Below, in pieces: positions 23,263-33,098 of a stretch of DNA of 64,000 bases. The stretch is from contig CAIIXF020000005.1 in the NCBI GenBank assembly GCA_903813345.2, positions 13,829,375-13,893,374 on the forward strand. Reading direction: 5' to 3'. Every line of letters begins with the position of its first letter. Position 1 is the stretch's first letter. This stretch comes from Owenia fusiformis. Taxonomy: Eukaryota; Annelida; Polychaeta; Sabellida; Oweniidae. Below the pieces are notes generated by a model. It was not told the origin of the DNA. It made no database searches and saw only the letters and a list, made by a program, of their open reading frames with translations. Position numbers and translations under genes: made by a program.

Positions 23263-24082
23263 TTCGAGTTGCTGATATCTGCATACATTAAAAAATGTAT
23301 TGGAGCATGAGTCAAATAATTTTGTTACATATTACATCTCAAACGATCTTTGAATCAAATCACATGATGCAGTTTATGTCTAAATGTCGGTACGTATACA
23401 CAGAATTGCAAATATCGTAAGATTGATCATGACCTACAAAATTGAATATGTTGAGCTTTTTAATTTATCGTCTCAAATATATTTTGGAAGTTAAGCTTGC
23501 ATTTAAAATCCAAATAAAAACGTATAACACATTGAGCTCGTATATTTGCATACAGTTGTATATGTCTTGTTCAGGTTTGGTGTTTATGCTTCAAACGGGA
23601 GTGTGTACGTACATGTATATGGAAATGTTTTTTCTTATGTTTCCTAAATATGCGTAGCTTTATTAGTAAGATATTTTGGAGCTCAAACATGCATGGCATA
23701 CGTCACTTTCTTCGGAACATATATCTACTGTACATCGAAACCAAAAATGACAGCGTTGTGTTTATTAAACATGAGTATAATCATTCCCGTGGATACCAAC
23801 GTGTAATTTCAAATTTATCGTTTAGTACTAGTTCTTAACATGAAATTTAAACGCTGAAGCCTGAACAGGTATTCAAATGGTACAAAAGTAAGCGCGCAAT
23901 ACACAGGTCATTATCGTATGATCTGTAAAATGAATCCTTCTGATTGGTTAGTTCTTGTGCTGTACCAATCTGTATTGCTACTGAGATTGTCCTCATCGAT
24001 CATCGTCGCAGTACAGAAAATATTAGTACGGAGGGGACATTCTCAGTAGCAATACAGAGGATCACGCGATAAAAACGTTATA

Positions 24083-24698
24083 CAGGGTGGGCCAAAAAAC
24101 GCCACTTTTTTCAAAATGCTATAACTTTTTTAATTTTTGATACAAAATCATAATTTGCATTCCAAATGAAACTTGAGGTTGTTATCTAGCCATGTATCAT
24201 GAATTGAACACCTTTACTTGACTAAAATATGTCACCAGCGTCTCACTTAAACATGTGGTGTGCCATGAGAAATAAGCATAATTTGCAAAATGTTCCTGAA
24301 CTGATATGGCCTGATGATCGCCAAGCTAATAGTTCTGATGCAAACCCCAGTGAGTATAGGGTATGGGAAGGTCTCCAGGAGATTGTATGAAGGCACCCAA
24401 TCTAGAAAATTGCTCAACTAAAGCTGAGAATTAAGACAGGTTGAAAAAACTTAGCTAACATTTCATTGATACTGCTATATCAGCGAGACGACTAAAACTA
24501 AAATATATCATCAAATAGGGTGGCGGACCAATTGAACTCCTCTTTTAAATCAGATATAATCCAAGTTGAAGGACTTGTACCATAATATTAATACTAAGAA
24601 CCCCTGGCACTCTATAACTGCAAAAGTTGGGGTATGTAGGTTGGAAAATAAAAAAGTTATAGTGTCTTGAAAAAAGTGGCGTTTTTTGGCCCACCCTG
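24083..24698. mobile_element. Mariner-like element remnant, TA flanks
   Basis: Termini CAGGGTGGGCCAAAAAACGC and the inverted GGCCCACCCTG end are flanked by TA (24081-24082 and 24699-24700). The first ~35 bases of each end pair well. On the plus strand at about 24307-24390 the frame reads WPDDRQANSSDANPSEYRVW, a decayed form of the SPDLNPxDYxxW block around the third catalytic Asp of some Tc1/mariner transposases. No complete transposase remains. Confidence 0.82.
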
Positions 24699-24700
24699 TA

Positions 24701-24794
24701 GAATGATTTGAGGTGCAATACAGGATATATTCGTCTCGTGCCAATACGGAATTTCTCGAGCAGAATATATCCTGTATTGCACCTCAAATCATTC
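24701..24794. repeat. Perfect 32-bp inverted repeat with 30-bp loop
   Basis: Arms 24701-24732 and 24763-24794 are exact reverse complements. The loop carries two TCTCG motifs. It directly abuts the right TA of the mariner-like element at 24083-24698. From 23263 to 24080 and from 24795 to 25310 no gene was seen. Confidence 0.9.
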
Positions 24795-25324
24795 AATAAC
24801 TTATAATATTATTACATTACTGTTATATTCCTCACTCTCTTATTGGTCTCCATGTCCTACAAGTGACAAAAAATAACTAGCGAGATTTAACGGAAGTCAC
24901 GTGACTTCCGGTGAATATCAAATGATATTCAACGGTCATGACTTATACATCCCCGGGGTTGACTAAGTCCAGTGTAATTTTCATTTTATATATTCGATAA
25001 TAACCAAAATGGCAGACGGTAAACATAGGTTTCCAAATATTTCTGCAGAGGAAATTGATAGAATCCACGGAAATATTCATTCAGATAACCCATTGCAATG
25101 TTACAATTAATTATAATGCTAGCATGAAACCTTAAATTAAAAAACTACAATTTGGGAGTTGATATTTATTGACTATACAATTTAGTAGTTGATGTTTATT
25201 GTATTTATTGTTATATTATTAGAAGAAATATAAATGTATTTAAATGTTAACAAATGACTTATTTAATTAAAGAAGATGTTATGACAGTGATATAATAAAA
25301 CAAATATTTAATTCTATTTTCGGT

Positions 25325-25560
25325 GAATACCTTGTTATGCGGAATGTGGCATATATTCATGGTTGCGCGGTATTTGTAATACGGATGAATATGCCACCTG
25401 CGTATATGGCATATTCCGCAGGAGAGTATGGGATATTCCGCAGTGAATATGCGATACATTGATTTCAGTGAATATCCGATACTCACCTGCGGAATATGCC
25501 ATATACCATGGGTGAGTATGACATATAACGCAGGTGAAAACGTGATACAGAAAGCCACTT
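25325..25560. repeat. Palindrome-rich array of GCGGAATATGCCATAT-like motifs
   Basis: Variants of GAATATGCCATAT and CCTGCGGAATATGCC recur in both orientations about ten times within 240 bp. One exact 18-bp inverted pair lies at 25405-25422 and 25496-25513. There is no constant spacer length and no unit alternation, so it is not a CRISPR-like array. Small ORFs in several frames here are by-products. Confidence 0.7.
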
Positions 25561-25929
25561 GTGAAAGATGCACAGGTATTCACCTCAATAGAATGAAATA
25601 TTTCCTACACATTCAAATATTTCCGTGTACATAAACAAAGATATGTGATTCGTGTAAAACATTGAATTGCTATTGTAACAACCTGTGTTGTTATTTTTAT
25701 TATTCATAGCCTCTTTGGATAATTACAATAAATATAAAGGGTCATTAATTGCATTTTAGTGTATTTTGTGTGTAGCAAGGATGTTTTATTAGGGTAAGAT
25801 TACTTTTATGTGAAGGATATTTTCAATTTCAGTAATTGAACATGTGATTTTCTAGCTAGATAGTTTTTTAAAGTTCAATCTGCCACTTCAATTTCTGTTT
25901 CTGTTACATGTAAACACCACTTTTTGATG

Positions 25930-26345
25930 AGGGTAGAAACTTGGAGATATAATCCCAAATTAGACCTTCATGACAGAATTTGTTTAATGTGTGATATGTA
26001 GGAAGTTGAAAATAAAATACACTTTCTAATAGATTGTCCATTGTATAATGATTTTAAGATATGATGTTTTCACTTATATGTCAACATTGCATCCTTCTTT
26101 TGAAAATTCAACACATTTAGCAAAATATTGTTTAATTATGTGTGAGTGCAATGTTTACATGCTAGCAAAGCTAGTATATTGTATGATTAAACGACTTAAA
26201 TTATTTTTATTGTAAATTTTATTCAGTGTCTCATAAGTCGGCAACGGCTGGACGTGTACATATTACTATTTTACCTCTCCATAAGTATGTATATTTTAAT
26301 TGTTTTTAGTGTAAATTGTATACGTGAAACACTTAAATAAAGTAT
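25930..26345 (+). pseudogene. Non-LTR retrotransposon 3' remnant (ORF2 C-terminus)
   Basis: Reading from 25933 the frame gives VETWRYNPKLDLHDRICLMC, a stop codon, then EVENKIHFLIDCPLYNDF. This is the Cys-His box found at the C-terminus of many LINE ORF2 proteins (RxCxxC...VExExHFLxxCPxY). A later frame, reached by a frameshift, continues with a helical tail near 26095-26200. The AT-rich 3' part ends near an AATAAA at about 26336. It is a broken, 5'-truncated copy. Confidence 0.7.
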
Positions 26346-26502
26346 TTTAAACTAAAACTATAATCAAACCATATTATTTTGTATTATCATTTATGGAGTA
26401 GGACAATTTGATAATCGGTAAGTTAAAATAGAATAACAACCATCACACTCCCTAGTCTAGGCCATATGTACGCTACCATAGTATTTTTAACACCTTGTAC
26501 TT

Positions 26503-26508
26503 TTTATT
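26503..26508 (-). terminator. Candidate polyadenylation signal for the lectin-lyase gene
   Basis: AATAAA on the minus strand, 95 bp beyond the stop codon at 26603-26605. Another AATAAA lies at 26206-26211. The choice is inferred from position only. Confidence 0.45.
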
Positions 26509-26602
26509 ATGTCACGGCTGGGAGAGTGTGACCCCCGGTTGTTACACTTTTTAAACACCTTAATTAATATATAAAGTAAAGATTTTGGTCTTGACCACGG
26601 AG

Positions 26603-29600
26603 TTACAACCATCTTGCCCCAGTCGTTTCTCTGGTCCTTGGGGGATGGGTCATAGTCCAACTAACCACAGAAGGCCGATATATCCCAAGGGTATCATCAT
26701 ACACAAATCGAGGGTCAGTCTGGTTGATGCCATAGCCAAACTCTTCCTGGTTTTCAATTCTCCCAGTATGCATAATGTTTTCTATAAAAATCTGACCATT
26801 TGAATCTCGATGACGTATCAGGTATGCCCTGGACGAAAAACCTTGCTGCACGTTTCTGCTGTAGAAGTTGTCAGTTGGATAGTTTGCATCGGTATCGCTG
26901 CTTCCTGGAAGTGGTTGTGTGAATAGAAATTATATAACCTCGTACGATTTCTAAATACCATAGATTCATTAATAGACGTACATGATGGTTTTAGTGTCAA
27001 ACAACAGAAATTGATTATTGTTTGGTGTATACACGTAATTTATATGTAAGTGATAAGTGTAAATATATCTTATCCAAAAGCGATATTTGCCCAAAAATAA
27101 TTTATCCCCCCCCCACATCCCACAGATTCATTGAACTGGACTCACCTATGAGGAGGCAATTTTTGCAGTTCACCATCACATTCCTTTCAACTATACATTC
27201 ATCTGCCGACCTCCTGGACCCACTAGTATTGTCGCCACTGTGCATGCTGACACCTCCCCGAACGCCACCAGTCCCTCGTTCTAGCTCCATGTAATTGTTC
27301 AATATCATATGATTCCGTCCCATTACTCGAACACCTCCGCAACCAGACTTTTCACGACAGAGAAAATAGTTCCCCTCTACCAGTGTGTTATCTGTATGAC
27401 GTAATGTCACCAACGATGCACTCTCTTCGAATGTGTTATAGCGAATTACGTTGTGACTTGCCTTGACGGAGATTGACTCTATTTCTCCATCATATTGGTA
27501 GAAATAGTTAAACTCAACAATTGTGGAAGTATTATCAAACTCACACTGCTGGAGACCTTTATGAAGAAAATGAAAAGTGAAAACAATAGGTAGCCGTTTT
27601 GACTTGTAATCAAAGCATCAATGAAAAGTCCAAGTTACAACTTTTGAATCTAGATATGATTAAGCAACATATCATAGAGTTTTTGATTCTTTGCAATTGT
27701 CCATTGTCTGAGAACTAACACGTAAATAATTTACCAAACCCCATGCGCAGGCACAAAAAGAACATTTGAAAACACCAACACTAAGTTTGCTTACCTATTT
27801 GAATACCCTCACCATCATCAGCAGAAAGGGTAACCTCTCGAGGTCCAAAGAAATTGTGGGCAATCAAATGCCCACTTGAAGAAGGCTCGTTTGCATCGCA
27901 CTTGACTCTAACTAATTGACCCAATCCCTCTTTACCCATGAAGGAGTTCCAATCTATTACGTGGTCATCTCCCCAGATCTCTACCCAATGTTGTTTGGAT
28001 TCATCTGTCCTGGACCACCCAGTGAACGCTGAGTTGGTAAGGCGGCCATTACGACTACCTATGGTGTATAAGGGTAAGTTATGTGCATATATCCTTATTT
28101 TCAGGGTCCAGTCATCAACTCGCCGAACGTTTATACGTATACATTACATCGACTTACCCTTTTCAAATGTAACACCAGTTCTCAAATTGCTACCACTTCC
28201 ATCGAACCTCAACCCTCTGATTTCAACATGACTCCCTATTACTGAAATAGAAGAACGCCCGCGTAACACCGAACCTCCATCAGTCTCCGACATGAGGTAG
28301 ATCTTGTTTCCCGCTCCCTCTGCCCCAGACGCCGTTAACACAATCGCAGCGTCGTTCCAGTCCCCATCGCGCATGATCATGTAGTCTCCCGGCGTCATAG
28401 TCTCCTGGGCTAGTAAGATATCGAGACTGTTCGAAACTTGGAAAGCTCGGCCGTTTGGTCTTTCCCACTCCCCTCCTCCGCCACCAGGCACTATTGCAAC
28501 AATGAAAATGCTTCTGACCGTGTTTGGGCAAGATTAAACAATATTGAAAATGTAATGAGAGTCAGCAACGGGAGGTTAACAAATAATTAATATTGATATG
28601 TGTTAATTTTATCATTCCCAATACAAAAAGAACAGAACGAAAATACACGACTTTTCAATTTCATTTCACCTGTTCTCACCTTGACAACGGTACTCCACTC
28701 TCATAGTTCTGGGGACGTCTTGTGGGTTATCTGGGCAAGGGTCGCCGTTAATATCGTTATTCGCTAATATTGTACACCGCTGCCTATCTTGACATAGCTG
28801 ACGTACGTGGTCGAATGTGTCCACCCAACATTCTCGGGGAACAGTAACCTATGTAGCACAAATAATCACGTCAGCTTACATGTACTTTACTATTCACTAA
28901 AATAATTTTAATTGGACAGACATGACAAATATCTGTTTTTACAGATTAATCCCAACTAGTTAAAAATTTGCAATTATAATCATATTTTTATCTTTATCGT
29001 TATTTATGTCTTACCATATCAGCAGTACATATTCCTGATCTTCGTTTACGGCCATACCTCGATGCGAGGACGTGGAGCGCCTGACCACTCGGACAGCTGA
29101 TCGTTTTCTCTTCCCCCTCACATATCCAGGTGAATCGCTCTTCCTGCGCATGCGCACCAAAGATGCTAACAAGCCCTTAACATAAATAAGCATTGTCAAG
29201 GGACAAACGAGAATAATTACATTGTGCAAATCTTGAGCAGTCAATGGTCGTTTGGGCTCCATAGTCGCTCGTGGCATAATTCAAGTTACCTTGCAGGGGG
29301 AGATTTCCCAAAGATGAGCGTTGGTATTGGCACGTTAAATACTGGTAACCAATTTCATAAAGAGGTCTCGTTTGCCATTAAAATTGATCTCAGAATGTTC
29401 GATGTTGTTTAATGACTGTTCTCTACAAGTTAAGATGGATTAACTTTAGGTGCCATGGTACTTAACAGGAAATGACAAAACAGGAAGTGACAAAACCATG
29501 CTGGATTTTGAAGATTTTTTGAACCAAGATAACAGAGTTCTGTTTTGACCTCCAGTCAGTTTAACTAATTCAACACATCATTTACATGACCAGGATCATT

Positions 29601-30615
29601 TACATGGTCAAAATGACCCTTCCTAATCAAATGATGAAATATAACTTTTTCAGCCCTTTGAAAATGTGACTGAAAAATAGCTGTCCATGCTATAAACTTG
29701 CAATAGTCAATTAATTTAATGATTTATGAAAAAGTATTGGTTGATGCTATGGAATGAGCCTGTTGCGATTAATCTTGAAATTTTTGGATGTCAAACGAAT
29801 AAACCAAGGTTTTAAAGAATTTTAGTATTCCATCAATGGAGATTAGGCCCAAGATTTGACATAACTGGATAAGTCAAAGTTATTATTGTGGAAAACTTTT
29901 CATTGAATTCAAATATGATATTCAAAAGAAGGAAAAGTTAGTTGTAAAAGGTTAAAAGTGCAAATCTCTTAAAGTCTCATGAAAACGAGAATTGGCGAGA
30001 TTTCAAAGCTATATGGAACCTCGTCTATATTTTTCATAATTTCAAAGCTTGTATATATTGGGCAGATTTTCTGAAAAATTCAAAAGATCCAGTTCAGTGA
30101 CCTTTCCCGAGGTGCTACTTTAAGCTATTATTCAGTCACATTTTCAGAGGGCTAAAAAGATATTTCATCATGTTTAGAGTCATTCTGACCATATACATAG
30201 TGATCATGGTCATGTAAATGATATGTGGAACTAGTTAAACTGACTGGAGGTCAAAACAGATGTCTGTATCATTCTAATAGATATATTGGAAATTTAAAAA
30301 CATTCGTGCATTTAAACCATTCTGATAATGCACTCGGGCTTCGCCTTCGTGCATCATGTGTCCGAATTTGTACGTGCCCTCATGCTTTTAAATTTAGAAT
30401 GATATGTGCGATTATTTCTATTACTTAAATTGATTAATAATCAAACTAGAATGGCATTTTCAACTAAGACATTTCATTCTTGTTACACAACTGGTAATTG
30501 CATTCTAACAACGTATTGGTTTAAATTTAGAATTTGATTGATAAGATGTTTAAGAACTGCCCGTATATGATGACTTACCCAAAACAATCAATCCAAATGT
30601 AACGTTTATCATCAT
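26603..30615 (-). CDS. Secreted SUEL-lectin / PL6 polysaccharide lyase fusion (7 exons)
   Basis: Exons in transcript order: 30615-30579, 29175-29015, 28848-28680, 28490-28158, 28058-27795, 27556-27146, 26904-26603. All introns are GT/AG and phases agree (1,0,1,1,1,1), giving 558 residues. Residues 1-22 form a signal peptide (MMINVTFGLIVLG..., cleavage after AHA). Residues 24-122 are a SUEL/rhamnose-binding lectin domain with eight Cys and the signature motifs YGR (53-55) and DPC (102-104). From about 123 a PL6 beta-helix lyase follows: GDGDW-like early coils, NSFMGKEG, NFFGPRE, then GEIESISVK (Glu346, Glu348, Lys353) and LVTLRH (Arg374). The Lys-Arg spacing of 21 and the ExE seven residues before Lys equal chondroitinase B Lys250/Arg271 and its Ca ligands Glu243/Glu245. 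Predicted extracellular cleavage of alginate or dermatan-type glycans; substrate unknown. Confidence 0.9.
29449..30262. mobile_element. Second copy of the GGTGCTATG foldback family, right end lost
   Basis: The left arm (29449 to about 29650) matches the element at 10785-11451, and the right arm (about 30080-30262) matches its inverted partner. The last ~90 bases of the right terminus are missing, and a small palindrome (30267-30403) starts almost at the break. The copy lies in intron 1 of the lectin-lyase gene. Confidence 0.75.
30267..30403. repeat. Small palindrome with CGGGCTTCGCC loop
   Basis: Outer arms TATCATTCTAA (about 30268) and TTAGAATGATA (about 30393) enclose partly paired AT-rich arms and a central CTCGGGCTTCGCCTTCG. 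It resembles other palindromes of this window whose loops hold TCGC-type GC-rich motifs. Confidence 0.6.
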
Positions 30616-30897
30616 AGCACAAGGTCACTAAATGAGGACCTTCAATAAAAACCTACAGTAATGTAATGGGTGTGAAAACGCATATGTTCACAAATGTTCG
30701 TTCATGAGGTCAAAATTAATAGTATGTAGAATCACACATTAAGACTTTGAATAAACTCTTCGTGTCGCCTTTCTTATCCAACCGAACGCAATAAAGGCCG
30801 ATCGTGCGAAGATGGTTATGCAATGGGTCGATATAATGAGAAACGGTCAATAGATGTCATAAATAAAAGGCTCCTTGGGTCACATCATCTTACGATA

Positions 30898-30945
30898 AAG
30901 CATGGTCCGTCCGTCCGGCCGGCCGGCCGCCTGCCCGCCCTACTA
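30898..30945 (+). repeat. CCGG/GGCC low-complexity tract
   Basis: A short GC-rich run of GTCC and GGCC units in otherwise AT-rich DNA. No gene was seen between 30616 and 31680. Confidence 0.7.
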
Positions 30946-31680
30946 CAGGCTAACAAGAGATTTGCACATGAATTAGATCCAGAAAGTTAGCTCATCCTGA
31001 CCTTATGACCATACATGTGATTGTGTGGCAGAACATTGAGCAATACTTTTTTGATTGCAAGTTTTTACATCATTTACATTATTGTTTTACATTACTTAGC
31101 GTTTAGATTATTCTCTCGACTGGAGTCACTCGCAGGGTAGCCTACAGAATAATTAAGTATTCTTTCAAGTATTTTCACATGTTCCAAGCCTGATATATAG
31201 TGACTGATATCAGATGTCTCTCAGATCATTTTCATTTTAGAAACTTCTTAGAAAATAAATATTTACATCCCATTCTCACTTGTTTTTGTGTTAGCAGATA
31301 TTTAGAGCTGTTTCGTTTCTCTAGTTCCTTAATCCTTCAAAGCCACTGAATGAAACATTGTGATGTGCCGTTTATTCGAATGTAAATGATTATCTGAATG
31401 ACAAAACTTATTTCAAGCATGATATATAAAGTACCATTTCACAGATTTATTTCATGATAATTTCGAGCTTGATGTGATGTTTGTGAGACAATACCATTAT
31501 TCTAATGTTTTATTCCTTGGTCGTCTAGTTCAAGGATTTGAAAAACAATATGCTTGTTTTCAAAAATAGAAATAATTTAACCCTCTGTATCTGATACTCT
31601 TCTAAATACTCTCCATTGTTAGTAAGGGTGGTCTCACGCTCGATACTTGTCACGTGTGTATCAGACCTAAAGAACTCTTA

Positions 31681-32083
31681 CACCCCAGTCACATTTCCCA
31701 AGGCAGCCAGTACGCTCGCCTTAGAATTTCTGCGCTCTCATACTTTTGCATTCACATTTCCCACGGCAGCCGCACGGTGAATTTTAAATTTCTGTTGATA
31801 AATAATACTTTTTTCATTCTATTTACATCAGGACAATTTATAAATGTTATTCATAGTGCTAGCTAATGAAAAGTGATCGTGAAACATTGACAAATAATGA
31901 TTCAATCTTGTCGAGCCAGTTGATTTCTACGGGGACCTCAGAAATGCGGCCTGTAAAAAACTGGATACGCCGTACGGAGGCCGCAAGGCGAGCGTAGTTT
32001 TCCTACGCTCGCCGCAGAAATTAACTAATTTAATTGATCTGCGGTCGACGCACGTCCTCCGTACGACAAATGTGACTGGGGTG
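31681..32083. mobile_element. Harbinger-like MITE, TTA target duplication
   Basis: Terminal inverted repeats CACCCCAGTCACATTT (31681-31696) and AAATGTGACTGGGGTG (32068-32083) are exact. Both are flanked by TTA (31678-31680 and 32084-32086), the duplication typical of PIF/Harbinger transposons. The terminal sequence is partly repeated inside (an ACATTTCCC-CGGCAGCC block at about 31691 and 31751), and a GCGAGCGTAG hairpin lies near 31990-32015. There is no transposase. Confidence 0.88.
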
Positions 32084-32995
32084 TTAACCGAATTAGTTAC
32101 TGGGCCGTTAGTTACAACATAAAGTACCTATCTTAACACCAAGCAAAAAAGGAATTGAATTATATTTTGTAAAAAATGAAAAAGACAATATCACTCTATC
32201 GTGCCTTAAAAAGTTTAAAACAGAAAGGAAATGCCCATTGCATGGACTGGGTAATTTCCTTTTGAATAACGAAACATATCCCTGAAACTAATGTGTGAAG
32301 TTGGTGAAGAATGTGGTGTGAAAGTGGTTTAATATTTTAGATTTTTAGCTTTATTTCATGTTTGACTCAATAAAGAAAAATGAATGAAGTTTTGTTGGTG
32401 TTATTATGAAAAATAGTATACCCCAAGCCGGACAAATGTTTCAATGACAACCCGTGAAAATAGGCTTATTAGATACAGGGTAAGTCCTAAGTTTTGATTG
32501 TTACATTTTTGAATGAGTTTTGAAATCTGATTGATATCAATTAAGCTCAGTTTCCAAAATGTACCAAAACACAACAATACTAACTAGACATAAAGTCGTA
32601 TGGAGCGATTTCTTAGAATGGCGGGCCTTGCCCCAACGAGAAACTCGAGCGATTCGGAGCACAGGCGAAAATAAAAAGCATCTGTAAATAAAAGAAATTA
32701 TGTGATTCAACTCGGCACGGCATTCGGGTTAAATTGACAGGGTGTCAAGTTCAAGGTCACAATCCATTCTTGAGCAAATGCTGTTCAACATGTTTTGACA
32801 TTGTTTAGTGTTTATTACCGATAAATCCCCAGTAAATAGTTTTCTTTCAAAGCGACATGGAAGTAAAATGTTTTGCAGATTTGTCTTGCTGTTAGAAATT
32901 GTAAACATGTATTGGTAACCACGATAAACGCCAATTATAACTTCCTTAGACTCATGATAATGAAAGGGTTAACATTTAAGTACCGCGGGAGTTGC

Positions 32996-33003
32996 TATAA
33001 AAG
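32996..33003 (+). promoter_or_regulatory. TATA box candidate for the EMI-like gene
   Basis: TATAAAAG lies 103 bp upstream of the start codon at 33099, in a locally GC-richer stretch (TACCGCGGGAGT). Its position would place transcription start near 33025-33030 with a ~70-bp leader. Between 32084 and 32990 no gene was seen; a CAGGGTAAG at about 32477 may be a lone mariner-type end. Confidence 0.5.
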
Positions 33004-33098
33004 CAGATACATTTTGTGCGGATGCCATCACGGTTGGGACGAACCATCCAAAAGACTTGTTTTAAGAATTTGGAAAACGGCTGCATCGGGCTACAAAG

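Noticed and set aside
25325-25560. CRISPR-like palindromic repeats
   Set aside because: No constant spacer length and mixed orientation, in a eukaryotic context.
28280-28531. 83-residue minus-strand ORF
   Set aside because: Shadow frame of exon 4 of the lectin-lyase gene, running across its acceptor.
29011-29277. 88-residue minus-strand ORF
   Set aside because: It is the wrong frame of exon 2 of the lectin-lyase gene. The spliced frame gives the SUEL domain instead.
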